64,000 bases of DNA from Planococcus versutus (GCF_001186155.3 NZ_CP016540.2:1590001-1654000); one strand, 5' to 3'. Shown: positions 19,959 through 29,552, counted from the stretch's first letter. Program-made: numbers and translations. Notes: a model not told the origin generated them from the letters alone.

Positions 19959-20552
19959 ATGACCATACTACTGCCCATGTTACTTGCATACTTACTTGGT
20001 TCAATCCCTTCTGCTCTATGGGTAGGGAAACTATTCTACAAAACTGATATTCGTACTCAAGGTAGTGGCAACCTTGGAGCTACAAATACTTTTCGCACAC
20101 TTGGAAAAAAGGCCGGAATTGCTGTCACGCTTTTAGATATTTTGAAAGGTACTGCCGCTACATTAATACCGCTTTATATTGCAACTGATATTCATCCGCT
20201 TGTTTTTGGTGTATTGGCGGTAATCGGTCATATTTATCCGGTATTTGCTAAGTTTAAAGGTGGAAAAGCCGTGGCTACTTCAGGTGGTATCTTACTTGGT
20301 TATCAATGGCCTTTGTTTATTATGGCAGTTGCAGTTCTATTAATTGCACTTAAAATCACTAAAATGGTATCCTTATCATCAATTATCTTAGCAGTAGTAT
20401 TTATCGTCTATATCACGATTTATGCCATTTTCACTGCAGATTATTTGTTTATGGCGGTCATTTATATTTTGGCGTTATTCATTATTTTTCGACACCGTGC
20501 CAATATTTCTCGTATTCGTGAAGGGACAGAACCCAAAATCAGCTGGATGTAA
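19959..20552 (+). CDS. plsY: Glycerol-3-phosphate acyltransferase
   Basis: 197 residues with five to seven membrane helices. Family motifs are [26 protein letters not shown] (the loop that contacts substrate) and [11 protein letters not shown]. PlsY moves the acyl group from acyl-phosphate to the sn-1 position of glycerol 3-phosphate, the first step of phosphatidic acid synthesis. AAAGGAG precedes the ATG. It is 21 bases upstream of the HesB-like gene, probably co-transcribed. Confidence 0.93.
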   Translation: MTILLPMLLAYLLGSIPSALWVGKLFYKTDIRTQGSGNLGATNTFRTLGKKAGIAVTLLDILKGTAATLIPLYIATDIHPLVFGVLAVIGHIYPVFAKFKGGKAVATSGGILLGYQWPLFIMAVAVLLIALKITKMVSLSSIILAVVFIVYITIYAIFTADYLFMAVIYILALFIIFRHRANISRIREGTEPKISWM

Positions 20553-20572
20553 TCAGTGGAAAGAGGTGGAAT

Positions 20573-20863
20573 ATGCAAATTATCATTAGCAATGACGCTC
20601 TCGATTGGTTTAAAAAAGAAATGGAAGTTATGCACGGAGAAGCCGTTCGCTTTTTTGTCCGTTACGGTGGTTCAAGTAAGCTACAGCCTGGCTTTTCACT
20701 AGGTGTAACAAAAGATCAACCTCGAGAAATAGGGGTTCAACTTGAACGAGATCACGTAGTTTATTTTATCGAAAAAAATGATATTTGGTATTTCGATGAG
20801 CACAATCTAGAAGTTAGCGTGAACGATGACTTACATGAACTTGAATATTCATATATAAAATAA
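20573..20863 (+). CDS. yneR: HesB/IscA-like protein (YneR family), without cysteines
   Basis: 96 residues matching the YneR subgroup of HesB-like proteins (RFFVRYGGSS, QPGFSLGV, DIWYFDEHNLEV). Classical A-type carriers use three Cys to hold Fe-S clusters, and this protein has none. It therefore probably does not carry a cluster and its role is unknown. It follows plsY by 21 bases in the conserved yne block and ends at a bidirectional terminator. Confidence 0.8.
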   Translation: MQIIISNDALDWFKKEMEVMHGEAVRFFVRYGGSSKLQPGFSLGVTKDQPREIGVQLERDHVVYFIEKNDIWYFDEHNLEVSVNDDLHELEYSYIK

Positions 20864-20893
20864 AAAAGCATGAATAACTCATGCTTTTTTATT
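20860..20893. terminator. Bidirectional terminator
   Basis: A 15-bp stem (AATAAAAAAGCATGA with its complement) overlaps the ends of the HesB-like gene and of the convergent yneQ-like gene. Confidence 0.82.
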
Positions 20894-21187
20894 TTGCAGT
20901 TTATTCAATTGTGCTAAATGGCCTTCACGCTGCAAAATGTCTCGCTGACGCTCGCCAAATAAATCAAAATGAGGATAATTGCCTCGCAAATCCATCCATT
21001 CACGTTGTAATCCGTACTGCTTTCCCCATGTTTCAAGTTTAGTTAAGTCATTGCATCCGACTTTTGTTACGGTATTGCAGCCAGGAAATCGATTATCTAC
21101 CCAATAATGCGTCAAAAACGAAATTTTCCCGCTATCAACACCCTGTTTCCAAGACTCGAGTTCGTCTCGTTTAATTCCGAATGCCAT
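20879..21187 (-). CDS. yneQ: Conserved hypothetical protein, YneQ-like
   Basis: 102 residues beginning MAFGIKRDELESWK, with the conserved tail NYPHFDLFGERQ. A longer frame runs upstream, but the true start lies inside the end of the thioesterase gene, overlapping it by 17 bases. The order thioesterase-yneQ beside yneR-plsY matches Bacillus subtilis yneP-yneQ. Function unknown. Soluble, rich in Trp and Cys for its size. Confidence 0.7.
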   Translation of the reverse strand: MAFGIKRDELESWKQGVDSGKISFLTHYWVDNRFPGCNTVTKVGCNDLTKLETWGKQYGLQREWMDLRGNYPHFDLFGERQRDILQREGHLAQLNKLQNKKA

Positions 21188-21611
21188 CGAAAATCTTTCT
21201 TTTAACTTCTTCGTATTTTTGATGCCATTCTGGGTAGATTTTTTGAATGGACACAGGACGGAATGATTCTTTTTTAACAACGACGTGTTCAGATAAAGCT
21301 TTAGCAGCGATTGTTCCATCTTCATGAACAACTTCATAGCCATACTTTGTCCGCAGACGCCCATGTTCTTCTACCCATGTTCGGATAAATGCTTTTTGTC
21401 CGTAACGAAGCGCTGCTTTATATTGAATGGAGATGTCCACTACGGGAGATAAGTAGCCATCTTTTTCCATGCCTGCATAAGTAAAACCTAAATCTTTAAT
21501 CAGCTGTGTACGGCCAATTTCTAGCCAAATAATGTAGTTTGCGTGATAGACAACGCCCATTTGATCTGTCTCTGCGTAGCGAATTTCAATTTCTTTTTCG
21601 CTTATGTACAT
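21171..21611 (-). CDS. yneP: Acyl-CoA thioesterase, 4HBT hot-dog family (YneP-like)
   Basis: 146 residues with the 4-hydroxybenzoyl-CoA thioesterase signature RYAETDQMGVVYHANYIIWLE, whose Asp/Gly pair forms the active site. The start is taken as the ATG 7 nt after AGAGGTGA; a GTG two codons upstream is closer to the site and less likely. It hydrolyses acyl-CoA thioesters; the chain preference is unknown. It overlaps yneQ, so the two are translated together. Confidence 0.85.
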   Translation of the reverse strand: MYISEKEIEIRYAETDQMGVVYHANYIIWLEIGRTQLIKDLGFTYAGMEKDGYLSPVVDISIQYKAALRYGQKAFIRTWVEEHGRLRTKYGYEVVHEDGTIAAKALSEHVVVKKESFRPVSIQKIYPEWHQKYEEVKRKIFDGIRN

Positions 21612-21690
21612 ACTCACTTCACCTCTTTATCAGTATACAAGAAATTTCTTTTCGATTGTATGTTAGACGTTATAAATAACTTGAAATAGA

Positions 21691-21721
21691 AAAAGGCTGT
21701 CGAGAATTTCCGACAGCCTTT
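21691..21721 (-). terminator. Rho-independent terminator after aconitase
   Basis: An 11-bp stem (AAAGGCTGTCG with its complement) with an 8-base loop lies just past the stop of the aconitase gene on the leftward strand. Confidence 0.82.
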
Positions 21722-21728
21722 ACTAATC

Positions 21729-24443
21729 TTAAACTTCTAGCAATTTGTTACGGAGTACCATTTGCAAAATACCACCGTGTCGGAAATAGTCTACTTCTAC
21801 TTCAGAATCAAATCGAGCTAGCACTTGGAACTCTGTTACTTTACCATCTTCAGCAGTAGCTGTAGCTGTAAGAACGTCACGTGGTTTCACATCATCAGTC
21901 AAGTTTACACTGATTGTTTCATGACCCGTTAATCCTAGAGAATCTGCGCTTTCGCCGTTAACAAATTGCAACGGTAAAACACCCATCATAACAAGGTTAG
22001 AGCGGTGAATGCGCTCATAACTTTCAGCGATAACTGTTTTGATGCCCAAAAGGAATGTTCCTTTAGCCGCCCAGTCACGTGAAGAGCCCATACCGTAATC
22101 TTTACCAGTCAAGACCACAAGTCCTGTACCTTGTTCTTGGTATTTCATCGCTGCGTCATAAATCGCCATTGTTTCGCCCGTTGGCCAGTAAGTTGTATAA
22201 CCACCAGTTGTTCCTGGTGCTACTTGGTTACGGATACGGATGTTCGCAAATGTTCCGCGCATCATGACTTCATGGTTACCACGACGAGATCCATAAGAGT
22301 TGAAATTACGTGGTTCAACTCCATTTTCTCGAAGGTATAAGCCTGCAGGCGTATCTTTACCAATTGCACCAGCTGGTGAAATGTGGTCAGTCGTGATAGA
22401 ATCTGCGAATTTCGCTACGACACGGAGGTCAGATAACGCTTGAATTGGAGAAGGCTCTTTCGAAAGACCTTCAAAGAAAGGTGGATTTTGGATATACGTC
22501 GATGTCGAATCGAATGCGTATAATGAATCATCATTTGTTTCAATTGCATTCCAAGCTTCGTTCTCGTTAAATACATGCTCGTATTCTTTACGGAATAATT
22601 TTGGAGTAACTGTATCTTTTACTGTTTTTTTGATTTCTTCAGTTGTTGGCCAGATGTCTTTAAAGAATACGTCTTTACCTTCTTTGTCTTTACCAATTGG
22701 ATCAACTGCAAAGTCGATATCTACAGTACCAGCAAGTGCATAAGCGACAACTAGCATTGGAGATGCCAAGTAGTTTGCTTTAACAAGTGGGTGAATGCGT
22801 CCTTCAAAGTTACGGTTACCAGACAATACCGACGATACCAGTAAATCGTTATCAAGAATTGCTTCTTCGATTTCTGGAAGCAATGGACCTGAGTTACCGA
22901 TACAAGTTGTACAGCCGTATCCGACCAAGTTAAAGCCGATTTGGTTCATGTAATCTAACAAACCAGAATCGTTCAAGTAACCTGTAACAACTTTAGATCC
23001 TGGAGCTAATGAAGTTTTTACATAAGCAGGTGGAGCTAATCCTTTTTCGACTGCTTTTTTCGCTACAAGTCCAGCACCAAGCATAACGTATGGGTTAGAG
23101 GTATTTGTACATGATGTAATTGCTGCAATCGCTAGTGAACCGGTCTTCATTTCAGCAGTTCTGCCATCTTTAAAGTTGACCGTTGCTGTTTTTTCGATTT
23201 CAGCTTCATCAAGTGCAAAACCATGAGGTCCTTCTTCACCTGTTACAGCTTTATTGAACTCAGTTTTCATTTGAGACAAAGGAATCAAATCTTGTGGACG
23301 TTTTGGTCCTGCAAGGTTTGGTTCGATTTCAGAAAGATCAATTTCTACTAAATCTGTATAAATGGGATCTTCGTTATTGACAGTGAAAAACATATCATTG
23401 GCTTGTAAATAAGCTTTTGTTACAGCAATTTGCTCTTCATCACGAGCAGTTAAACGCATGTAATCAAGTGCTTCTTCATCAACTGGGAAGAAACCACACG
23501 TCGCGCCATATTCTGGAGCCATATTCGCAATTGTTGCGCGGTCAGCTAATGGCAATGTCGTAACACCAGGACCGAAAAACTCAACAAATTTACCTACAAC
23601 GCCTTTTTTACGTAAAGTTTGTGTCACTTTCAATGCCAAATCAGTTGCAGTTGCACCGTTTGGAAGTTCGCCTGTCATTTTAACACCGATAACTTCAGGA
23701 ATTGGGAAGTAAGAAGGTTGTCCGAGCATACCGGCTTCAGCTTCGATACCGCCAACTCCCCATCCAAGAACACCTATTCCATTGATCATTGTCGTATGTG
23801 AATCTGTTCCGAACAATGTATCAGGGAAAGTTTCGAACGTTCCGTCTTCATTTTCAATGGAATGGACAACGTTTGCTAAATACTCAAGGTTTACTTGGTG
23901 AACAATACCTGTCGCAGGTGGAACTGCACGGTAGTTGTCATACGCTTTTTGAGCCCAGCTAAGAAACTGATAACGTTCAGCGTTGCGCTCAAACTCTAGT
24001 TCCATGTTAATACGAAGAGAATCTTCAGTGCCGTAATTATCAACTTGAACCGAGTGGTCAATGACCAGATCCACTGGAATTTCAGGATTGATTTTGTTTG
24101 GGTCTCCACCCATTTCAGCCATCGCTGAACGAAGTGCAGCTAAATCAACAACTACTGGTACCCCGGTAAAATCCTGAAGAATAACACGTGAAGGTTTAAA
24201 AGGTACTTCTGCTTCTTTGTTGACATCTTTGCCCCATTTAGCTAATTCTTCAACATGCTCATCTTTGATAACGTAGCCATCATGCTGACGTAATACCGAT
24301 TCCAATAACACTTTAATTGAATAAGGAAGGCGTGATACTTTAGCGATCCCTGCTTCTTCTAATGCCGCTAAACGATAATAGTTATACGTTTTGTCATTTA
24401 GCTCAAAAGAAGTACGACTATTATGCAAACTGCTCTTTGCCAT
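21729..24443 (-). CDS. acnA: Aconitate hydratase
   Basis: 904 residues, the normal AcnA/CitB length. It isomerises citrate to isocitrate in the citric acid cycle and, when it loses its cluster, can bind RNA as an iron sensor. The three Fe-S ligands are visible as SCTNTSNP and GCTTCIG; the swivel domain holds [17 protein letters not shown] and [15 protein letters not shown] motifs. The start is the ATG of MAKSSLHN, 7 nt past AAAGGAGGAA; 15 upstream codons are open but have no site. Monocistronic. Confidence 0.95.
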   Translation of the reverse strand: MAKSSLHNSRTSFELNDKTYNYYRLAALEEAGIAKVSRLPYSIKVLLESVLRQHDGYVIKDEHVEELAKWGKDVNKEAEVPFKPSRVILQDFTGVPVVVDLAALRSAMAEMGGDPNKINPEIPVDLVIDHSVQVDNYGTEDSLRINMELEFERNAERYQFLSWAQKAYDNYRAVPPATGIVHQVNLEYLANVVHSIENEDGTFETFPDTLFGTDSHTTMINGIGVLGWGVGGIEAEAGMLGQPSYFPIPEVIGVKMTGELPNGATATDLALKVTQTLRKKGVVGKFVEFFGPGVTTLPLADRATIANMAPEYGATCGFFPVDEEALDYMRLTARDEEQIAVTKAYLQANDMFFTVNNEDPIYTDLVEIDLSEIEPNLAGPKRPQDLIPLSQMKTEFNKAVTGEEGPHGFALDEAEIEKTATVNFKDGRTAEMKTGSLAIAAITSCTNTSNPYVMLGAGLVAKKAVEKGLAPPAYVKTSLAPGSKVVTGYLNDSGLLDYMNQIGFNLVGYGCTTCIGNSGPLLPEIEEAILDNDLLVSSVLSGNRNFEGRIHPLVKANYLASPMLVVAYALAGTVDIDFAVDPIGKDKEGKDVFFKDIWPTTEEIKKTVKDTVTPKLFRKEYEHVFNENEAWNAIETNDDSLYAFDSTSTYIQNPPFFEGLSKEPSPIQALSDLRVVAKFADSITTDHISPAGAIGKDTPAGLYLRENGVEPRNFNSYGSRRGNHEVMMRGTFANIRIRNQVAPGTTGGYTTYWPTGETMAIYDAAMKYQEQGTGLVVLTGKDYGMGSSRDWAAKGTFLLGIKTVIAESYERIHRSNLVMMGVLPLQFVNGESADSLGLTGHETISVNLTDDVKPRDVLTATATAEDGKVTEFQVLARFDSEVEVDYFRHGGILQMVLRNKLLEV

Positions 24444-24571
24444 ATGTGTATTCCTCCTTTGAATCTTCTGAAAAGCGCCAAACAGCACTCTTCTCCTCTT
24501 CTATCATACCGAATATAAGACTATAAGTAAATTACATTAAAATTATAGAATGTCATAAGTTTTTCGAATGA

Positions 24572-25075
24572 CTATTTTTTTAAGTCATTCAGTTTTCTTA
24601 AGGTCTCTTCTAATTGTTTAAAATGACGCTTTTCGTGCAGTCCTACAAAAGGAAACCACTGACTTAATGGTACTTTTCCAAAAACAGGGTGATCCATTGA
24701 TTTTTCTTTAAGCTGTGCCTTTGATGCGGAATCATATACCTCGTACAGAAGGTTATGTGAGCTATTTAATCGTTCTTTTACTTCTTCAAGTGTTGTGAAT
24801 TCATCCGTAGGTACAACATAGGTTGGAGCTTCCACTTTAAACGAACGACTAACAGTCAAAGAAATTGGCTTTTTTATGACCTGTTCACTTTTTTCTTTTG
24901 TGAGTTCTTCAGATATATTTTTAGCTACAACTTTTTCCATCAACTGAAGATGATCTAAAATTTGAATAGGTGACCATTCAGCTTCTGATGGTTTTCGATT
25001 TAACTCGTCATCTGTCATCCCTTTTACTGCTTGAAGAACTTGGTTTCTAATTTTTGCATTGTCTTCTTTAAACAT
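24572..25075 (-). CDS. DinB-family protein
   Basis: 167 residues of a four-helix DinB/YfiT-like fold. The metal-binding His positions are the usual ones: ILDHLQLMEK near the N-terminus, and VGLHEKRHFKQLEE near the C-terminus. Many members are bacillithiol-dependent transferases or damage-inducible proteins with no known reaction. AAAGGTGG precedes the ATG. Monocistronic. Confidence 0.8.
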   Translation of the reverse strand: MFKEDNAKIRNQVLQAVKGMTDDELNRKPSEAEWSPIQILDHLQLMEKVVAKNISEELTKEKSEQVIKKPISLTVSRSFKVEAPTYVVPTDEFTTLEEVKERLNSSHNLLYEVYDSASKAQLKEKSMDHPVFGKVPLSQWFPFVGLHEKRHFKQLEETLRKLNDLKK

Positions 25076-25274
25076 TTTTTAGCCACCTTTAATTTGTCTG
25101 ATTGTTTATCTATCTTAACATACCCTAAAAACAGCGAATTAAGTACCGATTATGGCTAGAATTTACGAAAATATAAAAAGAATTCATTGCGACTGTTGTC
25201 AAGGGAAAGCACGTTCTATTTTTCTGAATTAATGGTATAATGTAAAGAAATCCCTTAAGAAGAGGTGACGCACG

Positions 25275-26126
25275 ATGCCTTATGGTTACGAGAAATTCCG
25301 ACTGGACAACGGCATTAGTCCGAATACTGTTGTTCATGAAGTTCAATTGATTCGCTCGCTCTTCGCTTTTCTTAGGCACACATATAAAAAACCAGTTGAA
25401 CCACATGACATTCGTCCAACTGATATTCAACAATTTTTAATGGATCAACACATGGCCGGTATTAAAGATAGCACCTTAAATCGAAAGTTAATTTATATTA
25501 GAAGATGGTTTGACTATATGTGGCAGATTGGTCGCATTCCTAATGATTTTATGCCCAAATTCAAATTCAGCCGAAAACTTGATCTCACACCAGCTGACAT
25601 TCATATGAACTATGAAGAGTTATTGAAAAAGAAAGACGCTGTACTTGAAGCTGATCGCTTATCGTTGAATGCAAAAGTTTTGTACTTGCTATATTTACGT
25701 GGACTGCGTCTTCGCGATATGGTTGACATTGATGTGGATAATTTTGACGACCGTGGCGGCAAGCTTTTGTTGGCTGTCGATAAAAAAGATGGCTATCAAT
25801 GTCGAATGGAATTCTTGGATAAAGAAATCCCGGTCATGCTTGATGCAATTGAACGCGCAGTATTCCGTGGCACCCCTTACTTACTTTCGTCTAAAGTAAA
25901 AAATGAGTATACAATGTTTCAGATGGGTTCTTTGTCTGACTATACAGAAGCACTTTCTTCTTTTGTCGGAATGCCGATGCGTTCAGGTGATATTCGCTTT
26001 GCGTATGTACATTATTTGTATTCTGTTGAACACAAAAATTTAGAAGAAATCCAAGAAACACTTGGTGTTTCACTCGATTCTGCTTCTCGGATTTTGAAAG
26101 ACTCACTTACTCGTTTAAAGCGATAA
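25275..26126 (+). CDS. Tyrosine-recombinase-like protein lacking catalytic residues
   Basis: 283 residues. An N-terminal SAM-like core-binding domain (about 10-95) is followed by a catalytic-domain fold (about 110-283). Box I Arg is present (RGLRLRDMV). In box II the HxLRH pattern has become GDIRF, the later GH is GV, and the position of the nucleophilic Tyr holds a hydrophobic residue (SASRIL). It thus keeps DNA-binding architecture but cannot cleave DNA in the usual way. Strong RBS (AGAGGTG) and intact frame suggest it is used. It is far from any att site. Could be a structural DNA-binding protein. Confidence 0.75.
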   Translation: MPYGYEKFRLDNGISPNTVVHEVQLIRSLFAFLRHTYKKPVEPHDIRPTDIQQFLMDQHMAGIKDSTLNRKLIYIRRWFDYMWQIGRIPNDFMPKFKFSRKLDLTPADIHMNYEELLKKKDAVLEADRLSLNAKVLYLLYLRGLRLRDMVDIDVDNFDDRGGKLLLAVDKKDGYQCRMEFLDKEIPVMLDAIERAVFRGTPYLLSSKVKNEYTMFQMGSLSDYTEALSSFVGMPMRSGDIRFAYVHYLYSVEHKNLEEIQETLGVSLDSASRILKDSLTRLKR

Positions 26127-26130
26127 ATCA

Positions 26131-26186
26131 AAAACATGAAAACAGCCTACCCCATATAAATTGGGATAGGCTGTTTTCATGTTTCC
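26131..26186. terminator. Bidirectional terminator
   Basis: A 22-bp stem with one G-T pair (AAACATGAAAACAGCCTAcccc with its complement) lies 5 bases after the recombinase-like gene and also follows the leftward 35-residue gene. Confidence 0.85.
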
Positions 26187-26188
26187 GG

Positions 26189-26296
26189 TCATGTAAAAAA
26201 ACCGAAATCCAAAGCAAAATTAAAAATGAGCAATGTATGAAACACAACAAAAATCATTGCTTGTCGATCTATTTTTTTCACATTTTCATATTGCAT
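26189..26296 (-). CDS. Very small membrane protein, 35 residues
   Basis: 35 residues: a charged start (QYENVKKIDRQ) and then one hydrophobic helix (MIFVVFHTLLIFNFALDF). A GGGGTGG site lies 6 nt before the ATG, and the frame ends exactly at the bidirectional terminator. These two signs make it more than a chance frame. No family is recognised. Confidence 0.5.
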   Translation of the reverse strand: MQYENVKKIDRQAMIFVVFHTLLIFNFALDFGFFT

Positions 26297-26415
26297 CAGG
26301 ACCACCCCTTCTCTATTGATTAATCTGATTATACTGAAAATAAAGACTTTCTGCAAGTATTGTTTCTTTATAGCTCTTTTACTTTATACTTAAGAAAAAG
26401 AGAGGATTGGATAAA

Positions 26416-26958
26416 TTGAAAAAAGTATTATTGGTTGTCGATTATACGGTAGATTTTGTAGCAGATGACGGAGCATTGACATGTGGTAAGCCAGGACAAG
26501 CAATTGAAGAAACCATTTGTCAGCTAACAGAAGAATTTCTAGCAAACGAAGAATTGGTTATCATGCCGGTTGATTTACATGAACAAGAAGACACTTACCA
26601 TCCTGAGACAAAACTATTTCCGCCTCATAACATAAGAGGAACCGATGGCCGAGCGTTATACGGTCGTCTTGCAGACATTTATGAAGCCAATAAAAATCGT
26701 ATACTTTGGATGGATAAAACAAGATATAGCGCATTTGCAGGTACAAACTTAGAATTATTGTTGCGAGAGCGCAATATTGAAGAAATTCATATTGTTGGCG
26801 TCTGCACAGACATTTGTGTATTGCACACAGCGGTAGATGCATACAATAAAGGATTCACTATTTTTATTCATAAAAATGGTGTTGCAAGTTTCGACCAATC
26901 CGGCCATGTGTGGGCTTTGCGTCACTTCACCGCAACCTTAGGAGCAGAAGTTTTATAG
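26416..26958 (+). CDS. pncA: Nicotinamidase
   Basis: 180 residues, near-colinear with Bacillus subtilis PncA (YueJ) as remembered. The Asp-Lys-Cys triad is visible: Asp in VVDYTVDF, Lys in WMDKTRYSAF and Cys in GVCTDICVLHT. It deamidates nicotinamide to nicotinate for NAD salvage. The start is the TTG of LKKVLLVV, 9 nt after AGAGAGGA; a TTG three codons earlier abuts the site. Monocistronic. Confidence 0.9.
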   Translation: MKKVLLVVDYTVDFVADDGALTCGKPGQAIEETICQLTEEFLANEELVIMPVDLHEQEDTYHPETKLFPPHNIRGTDGRALYGRLADIYEANKNRILWMDKTRYSAFAGTNLELLLRERNIEEIHIVGVCTDICVLHTAVDAYNKGFTIFIHKNGVASFDQSGHVWALRHFTATLGAEVL

Positions 26959-27047
26959 TTTTTTTATTTTTTATGTTTCAAATGTAATGAATAAGGTTAT
27001 ATCTAAAGTGTAGCACTTATACATCACATTAAAAGGAGCTGGAAAAA

Positions 27048-27302
27048 ATGGGTTTTATTTTGTATCTTATTATGGGTGGCATCATCGGTTGGATCGCCGG
27101 AATGATTCTTGGTAAAAACGTACCAGGCGGTATTATTGGTAATATTATAGCTGGTATTATTGGTGCTTGGTTAGGTGGAATGATTCTTGGAGATTTCGGA
27201 CCTGTCATTTGGGACATTGCAATTGTACCAGCATTAATCGGTGCATTAATCTTTGTATTCGTTCTTAGCCTGATCATGGGATCTATGAGAAAAAGATCAT
27301 AA
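27048..27302 (+). CDS. GlsB/YeaQ/YmgE-family membrane protein
   Basis: 84 residues, almost all hydrophobic and glycine-rich, in three helices (GGIIGWIAGMILG, GGIIGNIIAGIIGAWLGG and a C-terminal helix), ending basic (MRKRS). This transglycosylase-associated family is linked to general stress response; the reaction is not known. AAAGGAG precedes the ATG. Monocistronic with a strong terminator. Confidence 0.88.
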   Translation: MGFILYLIMGGIIGWIAGMILGKNVPGGIIGNIIAGIIGAWLGGMILGDFGPVIWDIAIVPALIGALIFVFVLSLIMGSMRKRS

Positions 27303-27311
27303 CAAGCTAAG

Positions 27312-27342
27312 CAAAAAGAGTAGACATACTGTCTACTCTTTT
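27312..27342. terminator. Bidirectional terminator
   Basis: A 13-bp stem (AAAAAGAGTAGAC with its complement) with a 5-base loop lies between the GlsB-type gene and the convergent transglycosylase gene. Confidence 0.85.
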
Positions 27343-27350
27343 TTCATGCA

Positions 27351-27989
27351 TTAATTTAGTTGTTCTTCATACAAATGGTAATAATAGAGTACATCTGCTA
27401 CATATTCTTCACTATGATTGTATTGAAAAATAGCTTTTTCTAAATCTCCTTCAGCTGCACCGTTTTGTGATAAGTAATTGGCAGCACTGTATAGAGCATC
27501 GGTTAAGTTATATGGGTCGGCAATGCCATCTCCATCTCCATCTACACCGTATCCGCCGTAGTAAGCTATAACATCAACATCGACTTTATCTTCTTCACTA
27601 ATATTCCCTTGTCCTTGCCCCGAGCAACTTGGGTGACTCCATCCTACAAATGTACACGGCATAAACTGAAGATGCCCTTCTGCTCCAACGGGAGACAATA
27701 ATGGATCCATCGTCGAAAATCTAGTTTCGATTCGGTGATGTGCTGCAAGCAATGTCCAAGGAATATCGTAGGCATCTGCTGCTTTTTTATACAACGGTAT
27801 ATTTTCTTCAGGAACTTTTAACTCAATCAAGTGACTGGGACCTTCTTTAATGGTTTTAACCACCAGCTCAGAATTGACTACAGCAAAAATAAGAATAGCG
27901 ATTGTCATTGCAACAATCGCTGCTGGAACAAAGAGAATTAAACACCCTATCTTTCGCTTCCATCTTCTTGGCAATTTTTTTTTACTCAT
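27351..27989 (-). CDS. Membrane-anchored lytic transglycosylase
   Basis: 212 residues. A basic N-terminus and one signal-anchor (about 15-38) are followed by an SLT-like domain. The catalytic Glu is in AAHHRIETRF, the GLMQ-like motif is EGHLQFMP, and Tyr-rich strands end the domain. A DGDGDGIADP calcium-loop-like motif near residue 160 is typical of this subgroup. It would cleave peptidoglycan glycan strands outside the cell. Monocistronic. Confidence 0.82.
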   Translation of the reverse strand: MSKKKLPRRWKRKIGCLILFVPAAIVAMTIAILIFAVVNSELVVKTIKEGPSHLIELKVPEENIPLYKKAADAYDIPWTLLAAHHRIETRFSTMDPLLSPVGAEGHLQFMPCTFVGWSHPSCSGQGQGNISEEDKVDVDVIAYYGGYGVDGDGDGIADPYNLTDALYSAANYLSQNGAAEGDLEKAIFQYNHSEEYVADVLYYYHLYEEQLN

Positions 27990-28143
27990 TTTTCCACACC
28001 TAATATTTCATTTGCTTAAGTGTAGCACATGAACACACAGTTTACCTTTTTAGAGTCAAAATTTGAAAGTAACTAGTTTTACATCCTATATTTTTCAGAA
28101 TCTTTCTGATATGATAAACAATAGATTAATGGAGGTGAATATT

Positions 28144-28533
28144 GTGTGGGAAGATTTTAAGAAGTTTGCTTTAAAAGGAAACGTCCTTGACTTAGCAGTT
28201 GCCGTAGTTATTGGTGCGGCTTTTGGGAAAGTTGTCTCTTCTTTAGTGGAAGATATTATCATGCCAGTTGTTGGAATTTTAGTCGGTGGAATTAGCGTAG
28301 AAGATTGGAGTTATAAAGTGAATGATGTGGTCTTGAATTACGGTTTGTTTATTCAATCCATAATCGACTTTTTCATCATTGCATTCTCTATCTTCATGGT
28401 CATTCGTATCTTTACAAAAATGAAACGCAAAAAAGATATACCTGCTGAAGAAGAGCCAGAAGTTTTAGACAAAACTCAGGAAATCTTAATGGAAATTAAA
28501 GACTTGTTAAGCAAAGAAAGAACCGGTCTTTAA
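28144..28533 (+). CDS. mscL: Large-conductance mechanosensitive channel
   Basis: 129 residues. TM1 (KGNVLDLAVAVVIGAAFGKVV) and TM2 (NYGLFIQSIIDFFIIAFSIF) flank a short periplasmic loop, and the C-terminal helix is charged. It opens on membrane tension and saves cells from hypo-osmotic shock. The start is a GTG (VWEDFKKFA) 6 nt after GGAGGTG; 27 upstream codons are open but lack a site. Monocistronic. Confidence 0.92.
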   Translation: MWEDFKKFALKGNVLDLAVAVVIGAAFGKVVSSLVEDIIMPVVGILVGGISVEDWSYKVNDVVLNYGLFIQSIIDFFIIAFSIFMVIRIFTKMKRKKDIPAEEEPEVLDKTQEILMEIKDLLSKERTGL

Positions 28534-28537
28534 TTAA

Positions 28538-28580
28538 ATAAAACAATCAGTGAAATAAACTTATTTCACTGATTGTTTTG
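28538..28580. terminator. Rho-independent terminator after mscL
   Basis: A perfect 18-bp stem (AAAACAATCAGTGAAATA with its complement) with a 4-base loop. Confidence 0.85.
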
Positions 28581-28602
28581 CATTTATACAAAGTAAAATT
28601 TA

Positions 28603-28646
28603 AACAAAAAGCGATAAACCACTCGACGTTACCAAGTAGTTTATCA
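28603..28646 (-). terminator. Rho-independent terminator after the SCO gene
   Basis: On the leftward strand the stem GATAAACTACTTG pairs with CGAGTGGTTTATC through G-T wobbles and is followed by GCTTTTTG. Confidence 0.7.
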
Positions 28647-28667
28647 CTTATAATAACTTAAAATTCT

Positions 28668-29225
28668 TCATTCAAGTAAGTTGCGTAAATCATTGACAAT
28701 ATCTTTTACAGGAACATTGTCAAAGCCATCATAATTATTAACGACAACTCCTTCTTGGTCAACTAAATAAAAGCTCGTTCCGTGTATTACTTGGTCACTT
28801 TCAGGGTCGTTTCGTACAAAAGACTTAAAATTATCTTTTGCGTATTGAGCAATTTCAAGCTGTGTATAGCCCGTCAACAAATGCCATTTTGACTCATCAG
28901 GCACTGTATAATTTGATAAATAAGCTTGCATCGTTTCGGGTGTATCAACGGCTGGATCTACGCTGAATGCTACAATTTGATAATCCTCTAAGCCTTCCGC
29001 TTCTAGTTCTTCTTGAATGCTACTTAAATTAAATGTCATCGGAGGACAAACCGTCTCACAATTCGTGAAAACAAAAGTCGCCAGCCAAGGCGTACCTTCT
29101 AAATCCTCTAAAGAAACGGTATCTCCTCGTTGATCTGTATACGAAAAATCTTCAATTGCGGAATTACCGCATGCTGATAACAATAGCACTAAGCTCAGCA
29201 ATGCCGCACAAGAAACGAATCGCAT
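28668..29225 (-). CDS. SCO1/SenC-family lipoprotein, cytochrome oxidase copper chaperone
   Basis: 185 residues. A lipoprotein signal (LLSACGNS, lipidated Cys about 20) is followed by a thioredoxin fold with the copper-binding CxxxC in TNCETVCPPMTF and the distal His in IHGTSFYLVD. SCO proteins deliver copper to the CuA site of cytochrome c oxidase. The ATG is chosen because GGAGG lies 7 nt before it; a TTG one codon earlier is possible. No oxidase genes are near. Confidence 0.88.
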   Translation of the reverse strand: MRFVSCAALLSLVLLLSACGNSAIEDFSYTDQRGDTVSLEDLEGTPWLATFVFTNCETVCPPMTFNLSSIQEELEAEGLEDYQIVAFSVDPAVDTPETMQAYLSNYTVPDESKWHLLTGYTQLEIAQYAKDNFKSFVRNDPESDQVIHGTSFYLVDQEGVVVNNYDGFDNVPVKDIVNDLRNLLE

Positions 29226-29319
29226 CAAATTGCCTCCACTCTTCTTTCTCTTTAATCATAGCGAAAGTGTAGAAACGGCACAATACATCTTAAAGCTTCA
29301 TTGTCACAAATTTGTGAAG

Positions 29320-29448
29320 TCAATTTAGCTTCAAGGTTAAAAGTGCGTCATGAATGGCGACCAACTTTGTTTCCACACGATGCATCAAATAAAAAGATAC
29401 AAATATAGGGAATCCGAGTTCTTGAATCCATTGCATCCACTCAGCCAT
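29320..29448 (-). CDS. YvrJ-family small protein
   Basis: 42 residues with the family pattern GFPIFVSFYLMHRVETKL. It has one short membrane-spanning stretch. A perfect GGAGGTGA lies 5 nt before the ATG. YvrJ proteins usually travel with DUF2922 and DUF1659 genes, and both are just upstream here. Function unknown. Confidence 0.75.
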   Translation of the reverse strand: MAEWMQWIQELGFPIFVSFYLMHRVETKLVAIHDALLTLKLN

Positions 29449-29552
29449 TACTCTCACCTCCAATTAAGAAAAGCTGAAGCTGTCGTTTGATTCGACAGGC
29501 ATAAGACATACTGGCGACGCGATGTCTTTTGTCGCACAGCTATTTTCTAATG

